Part shown: one piece after another, positions 33,131 to 42,255 of the stretch
Position numbering within the stretch: position 1 is the stretch's first letter
Layout: each line of letters starts with the position of its first letter
Assembly (NCBI RefSeq): GCF_014084045.1
Contig: NZ_CP043732.1
Span: 558,001-622,000, forward strand
DNA: 64,000 nt
DNA from: Microbacterium esteraromaticum
GTDB lineage: Bacteria; Actinomycetota; Actinomycetes; Actinomycetales; Microbacteriaceae
Direction: 5' to 3'
Notes under the pieces: generated by a model
What the model saw: only the letters and a program-made list of their open reading frames with translations
The model's database searches: none
What the model was told of the DNA's origin: nothing
Translations under genes and position numbers: made by a program

Positions 33131-34498
33131 GTGCCCACGTTCACCCCTCTGCAGCGACTGGTCGTCGCGGTCGCCGTGCTGGCTTCCTTCGTCACCTTCC
33201 TCGACGGCACGGTGGTCACCGTCGCGCTGCCTGCGATCAGCCGCGAGCTCGGCGGCGGCATCGTCACCCAGCAGTGGGTGGTCGATGCGTACCTCATCAC
33301 CCTCAGCGCGCTGATCCTGCTCGCCGGCTCGCTGTCGGATGCATACGGCCGCGTTCGCGTGATGCGGATAGGGCTGATCGCCTTCGGCATCGCCTCGATC
33401 GCCGTCGCAGCCGCACCCGACCCGCTCGTGCTCATCGTCGCTCGCGCGGCCCAGGGTGCCGCGGGCGCGCTGCTCGTGCCCAGCTCGCTCGCGCTGATCA
33501 CCGCGATGATGCGCGGCGAGCTGCAATCCAGGGCGATCGGGGTGTGGACAGCGTTCACCACCGCAGCCCAGCTGGTCGGCCCCCTCATGGGCGGACTGTT
33601 CGTCGACCTTCTCTCGTGGCGCTTCGTCTTCGTCATCAACGTGCTGCCGATCGCGGTGAACCTCGTGCTGCTCGGCCGGCTGCGCCTGCCGGAGCACGAG
33701 CGCGATGTGCGGGTCGACTGGACGAGCGGCATCCTCTGCGCGCTCGGGCTGGGCGCGGTCGTCTTCGCGCTGATCGAGCAGGAGCGGTTCGGCTGGGGCT
33801 CCCCCGCGATCTGGATGCCCGGGCTGCTGGGTCTCGTGCTGCTCGCGGTGTTCGTGTGGCGTCAGGCCCGCTCGCCGCATCCGCTGCTGCCGCTCTCGAT
33901 GTTCACGGTGCGCAACTTCGGCTGGGGCAACATCTCGACGCTCTTCATCTACGCGGCGCTGTCGCTCAACGGCTTCGTGGTCGGCGTGTATCTGCAGCAG
34001 GGCCCTGGGCTCAGCGCCACCGCGGCGGGGCTCGCCAGCCTGCCGATCACCGTGCTGATGATCCTGCTGTCGTCGCGTGCCGGCGCGTGGGCCGGGCGGC
34101 TCGGCCCACGGCTGTTCATGTCCGTCGGGCCGCTGCTCATGTCGATCGGCGCTCTGCTGCTGCTCACGGTCGGCGATGCCTTCGACTACTGGTGGCAGGT
34201 GCTGCCGTCCATGATCGTGCTCGGCCTCGGTCTCGCGCTGACCGTCGCGCCCCTGACCTCGGCGATCCTCGGCGCGATCGACGAACGTCGCAGCGGCATC
34301 GCCTCCGCGGTGAACAACGCCGTGTCACGAGTGGCCGGGCTGCTCGTGGTCGCGCTGCTGTCGACCATCGTGGGCGGCTCCCTCGACCTCGACGGGTTCC
34401 ACAGCGCGGCGCTCGTCACCGCCGCGCTGTTCGCCGCCGGCGGGGTGGTGTCGTGGATAGGCATCCGGCGCAACCCCGCCGAGCCGTCCGCGGACTGA
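33131..34498 (+). CDS. MFS drug/metabolite exporter (DHA2, EmrB/QacA type)
   Basis: 455 residues with 12-14 membrane segments. Motifs: FLDGTVVTVALPAISRELG in the first segment (the D-x-T-x-x-x-x-A-L-P pattern of DHA2), LAGSLSDAYGRVRVMRIG (motif A), and LVPSSLALITAMMRGELQSRAIGVWTAFTTAAQLVGPLMGGL (motif C region). It probably expels toxic organic compounds by proton antiport. The GTG start follows GGGAGTAGGG. No regulator is adjacent. Confidence 0.9.
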   Translation: MPTFTPLQRLVVAVAVLASFVTFLDGTVVTVALPAISRELGGGIVTQQWVVDAYLITLSALILLAGSLSDAYGRVRVMRIGLIAFGIASIAVAAAPDPLVLIVARAAQGAAGALLVPSSLALITAMMRGELQSRAIGVWTAFTTAAQLVGPLMGGLFVDLLSWRFVFVINVLPIAVNLVLLGRLRLPEHERDVRVDWTSGILCALGLGAVVFALIEQERFGWGSPAIWMPGLLGLVLLAVFVWRQARSPHPLLPLSMFTVRNFGWGNISTLFIYAALSLNGFVVGVYLQQGPGLSATAAGLASLPITVLMILLSSRAGAWAGRLGPRLFMSVGPLLMSIGALLLLTVGDAFDYWWQVLPSMIVLGLGLALTVAPLTSAILGAIDERRSGIASAVNNAVSRVAGLLVVALLSTIVGGSLDLDGFHSAALVTAALFAAGGVVSWIGIRRNPAEPSAD

Positions 34499-34582
34499 CC
34501 CGGCGGCGGATGGTTCGCTGGCCGGTCGCCACGAGATGGGCCGGCTGGTCGCCCGAGCCGCTCACGAGCACAGGCGAACGCC

Positions 34583-34639
34583 CGAGAACAGGACGATCTG
34601 CGCCGAATCAGCCTGCGCTCGCATGTTCTCCTGTTCTCG
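34583..34639. repeat. Interspersed palindromic repeat, copy C
   Basis: CGAGAACAGGA (34583-34593) pairs perfectly with TCCTGTTCTCG (34629-34639). The loop contains GAATCAGCCTGCGCTCGCATG, similar to copies A and B. It lies in the 211-base gap after the MFS gene. Confidence 0.6.
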
Positions 34640-34709
34640 GTGACTGCCGCGCAGCCGGGGCGAGCGCAACCCCTCGCGCCGGATGCCTGCGGCGTGGTGT
34701 GCTGATCCC

Positions 34710-35072
34710 ATGACACGCAGGCGGCCGACAGTGAAGCACCGGCATCCGTCGTCCGCCGCGTTCCTGGCATCCGGGCTCTGCTACGCGGCCAACTGCGCGC
34801 TCGGCACCGCCGTCGCAGCGCGCCTGATCGACACCAAGCGGTTCCGCTGGGTGCATCACGCGCTCTACATCGCGACCGTCTCGACGACGATCGTGGCGCT
34901 GGTCACGGGCATCCGGAGCGACCGCCGCGCTGCGCTGGCGCTCTCGCCTTCGCTGGTTCCGCTCGCGATCATCCCGTACGCGGGCACGCGCACCCGCCGC
35001 CACCCCGCCATCGCCCTCGCCGCCGCGCCGTTCATCGTCGCCGGCGTCGCCATCTCCCGCCGAAGCCGATAG
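34710..35072 (+). CDS. Putative small membrane protein
   Basis: 120 residues starting [17 protein letters not shown]. There are four hydrophobic stretches (about 15-35, 48-66, 75-90, 100-115) separated by short basic loops such as DTKRFRW and RSDRRAA. It ends seven bases before the nitroreductase gene and probably shares its transcript. No family recognised. Confidence 0.65.
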   Translation: MTRRRPTVKHRHPSSAAFLASGLCYAANCALGTAVAARLIDTKRFRWVHHALYIATVSTTIVALVTGIRSDRRAALALSPSLVPLAIIPYAGTRTRRHPAIALAAAPFIVAGVAISRRSR

Positions 35073-35079
35073 GAGCACC

Positions 35080-35868
35080 ATGGAATTCCTCGACGTCATC
35101 CGCCGACGCAAGACGACCAACGGACCGTTCCTGCCCGACCCGGTCAGCGAGGAGCACCAGCGACTGCTGCTCGAAGCCGCCGGACGGGCGCCGTCGCAGC
35201 TGAACAGCCAGCCGTGGCGCTTCGTCGTGGTCGAGGACCGCTCGACCATCGAGCGGATCGCGCAGATCTCGGGCGAGAGCATGACCGAGGTGATGTCGAA
35301 CGGCACCTTCTTCGAGCGGTACAAGCCGTACTTCCGCTTCAGCGAGGCCGAGATGGAGGAGAAGCGCAGCGGGATGCTGTTCGACAAGCTGCCCGCTGTG
35401 CTGCGTCCCTTCACGAGCCAGGTGTTCACCTCGCGCGGCCAGAAGCTCATGAACTCGCTCGGGGTGCCGAAGACCCTCGGGGCGGAGAACCGCAAGCTCG
35501 TCTCCGGCTCCCCCCTGCTGCTCGGCGTGATGCTGGACCGCAGCGAGTACCGGCCTGGCGAACTGTCTTCGTTCTACTCGGTGTTCAGCATGGGCGCGGC
35601 GATGGAGAACGTCTGGCTCACGACCGTCGAACTGGGGATGGGCATCCAGTTCATCTCGTTCCCCATGGAGGCGCCGGGCCGCTGGGAGGAGATCATCGAG
35701 CTGCTGCACGTGCCAGACGATCTCGAGCTGATGGCGGTGTACCGGCTCGGCTATCTGCCGCCCGAGCAGCGTCGCCCGGCGATCGACTGGTCGAGCTCGC
35801 AGCGCAAGCTCCCCTCGCAGTACGTGTTCCGCGAGACGTGCGAGACGCCTCAGGAGGGGTGGGACTGA
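35080..35868 (+). CDS. Nitroreductase-family protein
   Basis: 262 residues. FMN-binding pattern at the N-terminus [19 protein letters not shown] and [24 protein letters not shown], and the typical helix [32 protein letters not shown], followed by [11 protein letters not shown]. These NAD(P)H-dependent flavoenzymes reduce nitro groups, quinones or similar compounds. AGGAG stands 6 bases before the ATG. Substrate unknown. Confidence 0.88.
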   Translation: MEFLDVIRRRKTTNGPFLPDPVSEEHQRLLLEAAGRAPSQLNSQPWRFVVVEDRSTIERIAQISGESMTEVMSNGTFFERYKPYFRFSEAEMEEKRSGMLFDKLPAVLRPFTSQVFTSRGQKLMNSLGVPKTLGAENRKLVSGSPLLLGVMLDRSEYRPGELSSFYSVFSMGAAMENVWLTTVELGMGIQFISFPMEAPGRWEEIIELLHVPDDLELMAVYRLGYLPPEQRRPAIDWSSSQRKLPSQYVFRETCETPQEGWD

Positions 35869-35910
35869 GCCGCGTCGCCCGGCTCTGCGAGCGCAGCGAA
35901 CACGCCGAGG

Positions 35911-35962
35911 TCGGAGAAACCACGCGGAATCGACCTGCCTCCGCGTGTTCGCCTGCCTCCGA
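35911..35962. repeat. Diverged copy D of the palindromic repeat
   Basis: TCGGAG (35911-35916) pairs with CTCCGA (35957-35962). The interior GAATCGACCTGCCTCCGCG aligns with copy C over 36 bases at about two-thirds identity, with both stem arms changed together. It lies 43 bases after the nitroreductase stop, in the 273-base gap before the next gene; I see nothing else in that gap. Confidence 0.4.
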
Positions 35963-36141
35963 TGAGTGGGCGCTCAGGCGACGCCGAACAGCTCTCCGTG
36001 GTCTGCGCGAGCAGCTCGCGCGCGGCTGGCCCGCGGCCGCTCGTGGAGGTGCGAGCCGGTGCGCGACGGCGCATGGTACTCGCCGCAGGTCTCGTCGTCA
36101 CTGCCCTGCCCAAGCACGCCCAGGCGGAGTGCAATGACGGG

Positions 36142-36402
36142 ATGACTCACCACGACGGAGACCACGACGAGCACCACCACGACGCAGCAGCCGACGCCGC
36201 CCAGGCGGCGGGCGGTGCGCACGGAGATCCCCAGACGGCCGACGAGGCGCTGCCCGACGGCCAGTTCGACGATCAGAAGATGCCGACCACCGACGGCGAG
36301 CCCGCCGACGACCACGACCCCGCCGCGAGTGCGGGGGCCGAGTCCCAGGAGGAGGGCGACGCCGCGATGCGGGCGGCGGAAGAGGCCACGAAGAACGACT
36401 GA
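36142..36402 (+). CDS. Small acidic His/Asp-rich protein
   Basis: 86 residues, strongly acidic, with an N-terminal run of His and Asp (MTHHDGDHDEHHHD) and the rest rich in Ala, Asp and Glu. It is predicted to be disordered and may bind metal ions. Codon use (high GC at third positions) supports a real gene. The reverse-strand frame opposite it is a shadow. No family recognised. Confidence 0.6.
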   Translation: MTHHDGDHDEHHHDAAADAAQAAGGAHGDPQTADEALPDGQFDDQKMPTTDGEPADDHDPAASAGAESQEEGDAAMRAAEEATKND

Positions 36403-36435
36403 GGGCCCGAGCCCCCGGCCGAGCGCGCGTGCGCG

Positions 36436-37326
36436 TCAGTCGAGGCGTCCCCAGCGCAGCCCGAGCACGCCAGGGCCGAAGCCGTGGCGCATCGCATGCG
36501 CGACGAGACCGCGCATCGCAGCCGGCCTGGTCGTCTCGTCGCCGTCGACCTCGACATACTCCTCGCACCAGTCCGGCTCGCCACCCGGTGGGAAGTGCAC
36601 GGAGATCACGGTCTCCTTCGACGCGCGGGCGGTCGCATGCCAGGCCGTGCGGCGTCGCGGGTAGCCGGGCGGGTAGACCTCGGCGAACTCGAAGAGCACC
36701 GTCTCGCCTGCCGCGGCGGGCTCGTCGAACGCGATCACGATGCCCGACAGCCGCCCGCCAGGGTGCCGGTACTCGCGATCCAGGCGCCCGCCGACGACAT
36801 CCACGATCTGCAGCGTGGCGTCTGTCGCCTCCTCGTCGATGTCGATCAGCGGCAACTCCGCCACCACACCTTCGGTGACCTGCACGATGCACCGGTAGAC
36901 GGTGCGGTCGATGGCCCCGTCGGCGCCGACCGTCACGGTCATATGCGTGGAGAGATCGCGGATCGAGACCTGCGGAGCGGCGCCGAGCGCAGCGAACGTC
37001 TCCTCCGTCTCCCTGCGCTCGCGCTCTTCGTCGAAGGGGACCCTGGGCGCGTTCAGAGGGCCCATCCGCAGCGGCTGGACGATGCGATCGGTCAGGGCGC
37101 CGGCCGGCATGCCGAGGATCCTCTCGAGGTCGTCGACTGCGCTGAGCGAGGCAGCTCCCTCGGGACGCCGCTCCCCCGATCTCCAGTAGCTGAGGGTGGC
37201 CATCGATACGGGGTTGCCGTGCTCGCGCAGGCGGTTGTGGATCTGGGTGAGCGACAGCCTGCTGCGCTCGATCGCCCCTCGCAGCACATCCGCGAATGCG
37301 CTGGGCTGCTCGAGTTCTTCCGACAT
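36436..37326 (-). CDS. XRE-like helix-turn-helix protein with C-terminal unknown domain
   Basis: 296 residues. The N-terminal 80 residues form a Cro/CI-type domain (AIERSRLSLTQIHNRLREHGNPVSMATLSYWRSGERRPE) with LERILGMPAGAL. The C-terminal part (about 115-290) is beta-rich with many acidic residues and no recognised family; it contains YPPGYPRRRTAWHATARASKE. The start at 37326 has GGGGAG 7 bases upstream. It could be a regulator sensing a ligand by the C-terminal domain. Confidence 0.65.
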   Translation of the reverse strand: MSEELEQPSAFADVLRGAIERSRLSLTQIHNRLREHGNPVSMATLSYWRSGERRPEGAASLSAVDDLERILGMPAGALTDRIVQPLRMGPLNAPRVPFDEERERRETEETFAALGAAPQVSIRDLSTHMTVTVGADGAIDRTVYRCIVQVTEGVVAELPLIDIDEEATDATLQIVDVVGGRLDREYRHPGGRLSGIVIAFDEPAAAGETVLFEFAEVYPPGYPRRRTAWHATARASKETVISVHFPPGGEPDWCEEYVEVDGDETTRPAAMRGLVAHAMRHGFGPGVLGLRWGRLD

Positions 37327-37530
37327 CTTCACACTCCCCCGATCTGTGTGAAACCTGGTTCCCTAAGCTCAGGCTACGCCCGGTCGAACCTCTGATCGTC
37401 CGGCGTCGCGGTGCGGCTCGGGGGAGCTGCACCACTCACCCGCCGAGGAGCCGCAGGCGCCCCTGACACGCGGCTCCTCGGCGTCGGGCGCGCATCGTGG
37501 CGCGAGCGGCGAGCGGGTAAGGTCGCTCGC

Positions 37531-38364
37531 ATGAGCGAAGCGGGCGAACTCGAGACCATCGCCGCCGAGCTGTACTCCGGGCCGCCTGACGCGTTCATCG
37601 CAGCGCGCGGCGAGCGCGCGAAGAAGACCGTAGATCCGGAGCTCGCCGCCGCCGTGCGCGCCCTTCGCAAGCCGAGCGTCGCAGCGTGGGTGGTGAACCT
37701 CTTCGCCGCCGAGCGCGTCGCCCGGCTGGGGCAGGCGCTGCAGCTGGCCGCCGAGCTGCGCGAGGCGCAGGAGGATCTCGATGCCGCCACGCTGTCGCAG
37801 CTCGGCCGGCAGCGCAGGGCGCTGACGAACCAGCTCGCCGCAGAAGCCGCCTCCCTGGCGGCCGCGCAGGGGGCGCGGGTCACCGACGCCACGCTCGAAG
37901 CCGTGCGTCAGACCATCTCGGCCGCGTTCTTCGATCCCGATGCGGCCGCAGCCGTGGCATCCGGACGCCTGGTGCGCGACCTCGAGCCGACGACGCCGGT
38001 CGACCTCGACGCGGTGGTCGGCGGTGGCCCGCCCACGCCCCCTGCCGCGCCTGCGCCCGTCGCCGACGAGGTGGCCGCACGGAGGGAGCGACGAAAGGCC
38101 GAGCAGGAGCGGCGCGACGCCGAGAAGGCGAGGGAGCGGGCCGAGCGGTCGGTCGAGAAGGCGGATCGGGATGCCCGTTCCGCGCGCGGCCGTCTGGATC
38201 AGCTGGCCGCCCGGATCGCGGAGGTCGAGAAGGAGCTGACCCGGCTGCGACAGGACCGCGAGCAGGCCGAGCGGGATGCCGAGGAGGCCGACGCGTCGCG
38301 GGCCGAGGCCGCCGACGCGCTGGACGAGGCGCAGGACCGACTGGATGCCCTGCGCACGGAGTGA
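37531..38364 (+). CDS. Hypothetical protein with C-terminal coiled coil
   Basis: 277 residues. The N-terminal half (1-150) is helical, with ALRKPSVAAWVVNLFAAER and LGQALQLAAELREAQEDL. A proline-rich linker is at about 165-185. The C-terminal 90 residues are a charged coiled coil with heptads (ERAERSVEKADRDARSARGR, then LTRLRQDREQAERDAEEAD). The ATG at 37531 is preferred over an upstream frame without ribosome binding site. Function unknown. Confidence 0.7.
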   Translation: MSEAGELETIAAELYSGPPDAFIAARGERAKKTVDPELAAAVRALRKPSVAAWVVNLFAAERVARLGQALQLAAELREAQEDLDAATLSQLGRQRRALTNQLAAEAASLAAAQGARVTDATLEAVRQTISAAFFDPDAAAAVASGRLVRDLEPTTPVDLDAVVGGGPPTPPAAPAPVADEVAARRERRKAEQERRDAEKARERAERSVEKADRDARSARGRLDQLAARIAEVEKELTRLRQDREQAERDAEEADASRAEAADALDEAQDRLDALRTE

Positions 38365-38373
38365 ACGCTGCGC

Positions 38374-38916
38374 TCAGGCGCGGATCGGCTGCTCGTGGAC
38401 GGTCGTGCTCAGGTGCGTGCCGTTGAGCTCGAGGTAGAGCTGGCGCTCGGTCACCGAGACGGTCATCGTGTTGCGGCGGGCGAGCGCGGCGGCGGCGTCA
38501 TCGAGGAATCCGGCGTCGAAGCTGTGCAGCACGATGGCATCGGCGTCGTGGATGGTCTTGCCCGCCCAGTTCGCGATGATCTTCTCCGGGTCGCGGTACG
38601 TGTAGACGACCGTGCGATCGGCGAGCTTGCTGCCGTAGTGCAGTCGGGTGGCGTCGGGAGCGCCGACCTCGATCCAGGCCGTGACGCGACCGGTGAGGTC
38701 GCGCACCAGCACGGCAGGCTCGTCGGTGGCGGCGACGCCCTCGGTGAACGCGATGCCGTCCTCGTACTCGAGGCAGTAGGCAAGCAGCCGGGTGAGCATG
38801 TACGCATCGGTCTCGGACGGGTGACGAGCGACGCGCAGCGAGAGGTCGTCGTAGACGCCGCGGTCGACGTCGGCCAGCTGCACATCGAAGGTGTGGATCG
38901 TCGCGCCTGCCGCCAT
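38374..38916 (-). CDS. yaeQ: YaeQ-family protein
   Basis: 180 residues, standard YaeQ length. Diagnostic segments are TIHTFDVQLADVDRGVYDDLSLRVARHPSET, LTRLLAYCLEYEDGIAFT, TAWIEVGAPDATRLHYGSKLADRTVVYTY and the C-terminal LNGTHLSTTVHEQ. The fold is related to PD-(D/E)XK nucleases, but the cellular function is unknown. It converges on the coiled-coil gene with a 9-base gap. Confidence 0.92.
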   Translation of the reverse strand: MAAGATIHTFDVQLADVDRGVYDDLSLRVARHPSETDAYMLTRLLAYCLEYEDGIAFTEGVAATDEPAVLVRDLTGRVTAWIEVGAPDATRLHYGSKLADRTVVYTYRDPEKIIANWAGKTIHDADAIVLHSFDAGFLDDAAAALARRNTMTVSVTERQLYLELNGTHLSTTVHEQPIRA

Positions 38917-38927
38917 GGGAATCGAGC

Positions 38928-39890
38928 TTACGCGGCCTCACGCACCCACGTGGTCGTCCCCTTGCGCTCATGACGCACGACGAGGCCTGCGAGCTGGAGC
39001 GAACGGCGCACGAATCTCGGCAGCGACGGAAGCGCCGCCGCCGTCCCCTTCGGCACCCGGGCGAGGCCGGCGACGAGTGAGATCTCGGCCACGTCGGTGT
39101 GCAGCTCGATGCGCGCCTCCTCGCTGTCGGTGCGCCAGCGCAGCATCCGGATGCTGGCCAGAGGGGTCTCGATGACCTCCGCCCCGTACGCGACGCGGAT
39201 CCGGTCGGAGTCGAACCATACCGAGGCGGCTACCGTGCGCCGCCGGTAGCTCTCACTGAGGGTGAGATAGGCCGGAAAACCGACGATCAGCCCGAGCAGC
39301 ACGAGCAGCATCCTCGGGCCGAAGACGAAGATGTCGAGCACGATCATCAGCGCGATCACCGCTCCGCCTCCGAGCAGTACGACCGCGACGATCATGACGT
39401 ACAGCTCGCGCAATCGCATCGGCACCGCCGGGAAGCGCACGATCGACCCGCCGTCTTCACGGCTCCAGCTCGGGACGAGCATCTCGGTGCGGGGCCGGCT
39501 GACAGACGCCGACAGCCGCCCCAGCAGGCCGAGCCATATCCAGCCGAGGGCCGGTATCGATGCCATCTGCACCAGCAACGCCACGGCGCGCCCGGAGCCG
39601 GGCAGGCTCTCGACGAAGGGCGGGCGCCCGGCGGTGACCGCCCACAGCAGCACCCCGCCTGTCACTGTGACGGCGATATGGAAGACGGCTCCGAGCCGCT
39701 CACGCCGCATCCTCAGGGTGGCGTTGACGAACCAGAATCCGAGCGCCCACCCGCCGACGAGGGCCAGCAACAGGGGAGGCAGATCGAGCCCGTGTCCGGC
39801 GAGATACCAAGGCAGCGCGAGGGCCAGCAGCGCCACGCCCCATAGCCAGGCGCTGCGCCATGGGCGCCATGAGACATCAGAAGCTGGCAT
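38928..39890 (-). CDS. Membrane protein with PH-like cytoplasmic region
   Basis: 320 residues with hydrophobic segments at about 15-33, 37-55, 70-90, 100-120, 163-185 and 190-205. The C-terminal third looks like a PH/bPH-type beta domain (VWFDSDRIRVAYGAEVIETPLASIRMLRW). The start at 39890 follows GGGGGA closely; an ATG five codons earlier is in frame. No family recognised beyond this layout. It ends 12 bases before the yaeQ start side, in the same direction. Confidence 0.65.
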   Translation of the reverse strand: MPASDVSWRPWRSAWLWGVALLALALPWYLAGHGLDLPPLLLALVGGWALGFWFVNATLRMRRERLGAVFHIAVTVTGGVLLWAVTAGRPPFVESLPGSGRAVALLVQMASIPALGWIWLGLLGRLSASVSRPRTEMLVPSWSREDGGSIVRFPAVPMRLRELYVMIVAVVLLGGGAVIALMIVLDIFVFGPRMLLVLLGLIVGFPAYLTLSESYRRRTVAASVWFDSDRIRVAYGAEVIETPLASIRMLRWRTDSEEARIELHTDVAEISLVAGLARVPKGTAAALPSLPRFVRRSLQLAGLVVRHERKGTTTWVREAA

Positions 39891-39962
39891 GATCCCCCGG
39901 GTCACTGTCGAGCGGCCGCGCAGACCGGCCCGAAGCGCATCGTACCTGCGACGATCCGCCCT

Positions 39963-40496
39963 CTACTGCTCCGACCCGGCTGTCGGTGTGTCGACGGATG
40001 CGGGACGGAGGTCGAGAGCCCACTCGTTCATGGTGAGCTCCTTCTCGCGGAACACCTCCGTGAAGGTGCCGTGCAGGGTGAACCCGTTGCGGCGGCAGAC
40101 GCCGTTCGACGCCGCGTTGTCGATGCCCGGGAAAGCGGTGAGCATGCGTCTCTCATCGCGGTGCTCCCTGGCATCCGGGATGACGAGTGCCAGGGCGGCC
40201 GACGCGATCCCCCTCCCCTGCGCATCGGGAAGCACGAACCAGCCGGTCTCGAGCGCCGGCTGATCGCGCCAGATCGTCCGCCAGTACCCGATCGAGCCGA
40301 CCGGATGCCCGCCGTCGACGATCACGAACAGGCGCGACTCGCCCGACGCGACGTGCCGCAGGTAGCGCTCGTGCCTCGCGACCACCTGCTGCTCGGTCTC
40401 CGGACCGTTGAGGTGCGCCGTCATCTCCGGGGTGTTGGCCTGCTGCAGCAGCGGAAGGTCGGTCTCGGCCCATAGACGGAGGGTGAGGGATGCCAT
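39963..40496 (-). CDS. GNAT-family N-acetyltransferase
   Basis: 177 residues of the RimJ/RimL-like GNAT group. The acetyl-CoA motif is GWFVLPDAQGRGIASAALALV, followed by RMLTAFPGIDNAASNGVCRRNGF with the conserved Asn and the RNGF end typical of ribosomal-protein or small-molecule acetyltransferases. Substrate unknown. Confidence 0.88.
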   Translation of the reverse strand: MASLTLRLWAETDLPLLQQANTPEMTAHLNGPETEQQVVARHERYLRHVASGESRLFVIVDGGHPVGSIGYWRTIWRDQPALETGWFVLPDAQGRGIASAALALVIPDAREHRDERRMLTAFPGIDNAASNGVCRRNGFTLHGTFTEVFREKELTMNEWALDLRPASVDTPTAGSEQ

Positions 40497-40643
40497 CTCC
40501 GCAGTCTCCCACCCGGTGCCGACAGCGACGGTGAACGCCGTGCGAGTGGGACTGTCACGGGGGCTCGCGGCTGAGTAGGCTCAGCGGCATCGGCTGCGCG
40601 ACCCCACCGATGCGGTCGCTCTCGCCCGCTGCGGGCGGCCGAT

Positions 40644-40666
40644 CCGTCGACTGAAACCGTCGACGG
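40644..40666 (+). other. Leader hairpin of the secreted subtilase gene
   Basis: CCGTCGAC (40644-40651) pairs with GTCGACGG (40659-40666) around TGAAACC, 30 bases before the subtilase ATG. It lies in the 5' untranslated region and might stabilise the message. GTGGAG follows as ribosome binding site. Confidence 0.4.
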
Positions 40667-40695
40667 CTTACTCCTCACAACGAAGTGGAGACAAG

Positions 40696-42135
40696 ATGAA
40701 ATTCCGCAGAATGATCGGCGCTGCCTCGGCGGGTGCACTCGCCGTCGGCATCATGGGACTCGCGGCCGCTCCGGCCTCGGCGACCGGTCCTGAGACGACC
40801 TATCTCGTGCTCGCACCGCAGGGGGCCGGCACCCAGGCCGCCGCGCAGCGCGTGGCGTCGGCGGGCGGCAGCGTGGTCGCCGCCTACGACCAGATCGGCG
40901 TTCTCGTCGCGAAGTCGACCAGCTCGGCGTTCTCGACCCGCGTCGTGGGCAGCGGCGTGGAGTCGGCCGCCCCGACCTCCGGCCTCGGCACCACGCTCAT
41001 CGACGACGACATCACCGAAGCCGTCGCGGCGGCAGCCGTTCAGGCGACGGGAGACCCGACCGGCGAGCCGCTCTGGTCGAACCAGTGGGACATGGAGCAG
41101 ATCGACGTCCCCGCGGCGCATGCGATCACGACCGGTGATCCGTCGATCGTGGTCGGCGTTCTCGACTCGGGCATCGACGCCACCCACCCCGACCTGGCGA
41201 CCCAGGTCGCGAAGGATCAGAGCGCTTCGTGCATCGGCGGCGTCGCCGATACGAGCCAGGCCGCGTGGAGCCCGACGACGTCGTCGCACGGCACGCACGT
41301 CGCCGGCACGATCGCGGCGGCGATCAACGGCGTCGGCATCGCCGGCGTCGCACCCGGCGTGAAGGTCGCCTCGGTGAAGGTCGTGAACGACGACGGCTTC
41401 ATCTACCCCGAGGCCGCGATCTGCGCGTACCTGTGGGCGGCGGAGCACGGCATGCCCATCACCAACAACAGCTACTTCATCGACCCGTGGGAGTTCAACT
41501 GCATCAATGACGAGCGCCAGCGCCCCGTCTGGCTCGCCGTTCAGCGCGCGCTGCGCTACTCGTCGGCTCAGGGCACGCTGACCGTCGCCTCGGCCGGCAA
41601 CAGCAACGTCGACCTCCAGCACAAGTTCACCGACTCCTCGAGCCCCAATGACGGCAGCTATCCCGTCGAGGACCGCACGATCACCGGCGCATGCCGTGAC
41701 CTGCCCGCCGAGGCGCCCGGCGTCGTGACCGTGTCGGCCGTCGGCCCGACCGAGCAGAAGAGCTACTACTCGTCCTACGGTCAGGGCGTCGTCGACGTGA
41801 CGGCTCCTGGCGGTGACACCCGCTTCCGCACGGGCGGCGCGTCATCGACGATCACCGATGCCGTCCTCTCGACGGTTCCCGGCGGCTGGGGCTGGTCGCA
41901 GGGCACGTCGATGGCCGGACCGCACGCCGCAGGCGTCGCGGCGCTCGCGCTGTCGGCGCACCCGAACATGTCGACGGGTCAGCTCGCGTCGTTCCTCGAG
42001 CGCACGGCGACGCCGATCGCCTGCCCCGACGGCGTCTACGAACCCCGTCCCGGCTACCCGGCCACCTGCACCGGCGGCCAGCGCAACGGGTTCTACGGCG
42101 CAGGCAACGTCAACGCGTACAACGTCGTGAAGTGA
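40696..42135 (+). CDS. Secreted S8-family subtilisin-like protease
   Basis: 479 residues. A signal peptide (MKFRRMIGAASAGALAVGIM, cleavage near APASA, residue 29) is followed by a propeptide region (about 30-120) and the catalytic domain. The triad is Asp157 (VGVLDSGID), His198 (SSHGTHVAG) and Ser405 (SQGTSMAGPH), with Asn302 as oxyanion residue (ASAGN). A disulfide is likely between cysteines near 179 and 269 or 333. It is exported and probably degrades extracellular protein. A terminator follows. Confidence 0.95.
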   Translation: MKFRRMIGAASAGALAVGIMGLAAAPASATGPETTYLVLAPQGAGTQAAAQRVASAGGSVVAAYDQIGVLVAKSTSSAFSTRVVGSGVESAAPTSGLGTTLIDDDITEAVAAAAVQATGDPTGEPLWSNQWDMEQIDVPAAHAITTGDPSIVVGVLDSGIDATHPDLATQVAKDQSASCIGGVADTSQAAWSPTTSSHGTHVAGTIAAAINGVGIAGVAPGVKVASVKVVNDDGFIYPEAAICAYLWAAEHGMPITNNSYFIDPWEFNCINDERQRPVWLAVQRALRYSSAQGTLTVASAGNSNVDLQHKFTDSSSPNDGSYPVEDRTITGACRDLPAEAPGVVTVSAVGPTEQKSYYSSYGQGVVDVTAPGGDTRFRTGGASSTITDAVLSTVPGGWGWSQGTSMAGPHAAGVAALALSAHPNMSTGQLASFLERTATPIACPDGVYEPRPGYPATCTGGQRNGFYGAGNVNAYNVVK

Positions 42136-42156
42136 CGCGCTGACCCTGCAGTGAGC

Positions 42157-42185
42157 GAGGGGCCGGTCCGGTGGGCCGGCCCCTC
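42157..42185. terminator. Terminator after the subtilase gene
   Basis: GAGGGGCCGG (42157-42166) pairs with CCGGCCCCTC (42176-42185) across a 9-base loop, 21 bases after the subtilase stop. It separates this gene from the convergent glpX-like gene. Confidence 0.7.
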
Positions 42186-42255
42186 ATGCTGAACTGCTCG
42201 AACTCCTCGCCGCCCAGCGCGTAGTGCTCCTACGAGCTGGCGCCCGGGGACACGA

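Noticed and set aside
35974..36315. Minus-strand 113-residue frame with a valine-rich stretch
   Set aside because: Opposite the acidic His-rich gene; the hydrophobic run is just the complement of Asp/His codons, and codon use favours the plus-strand gene.
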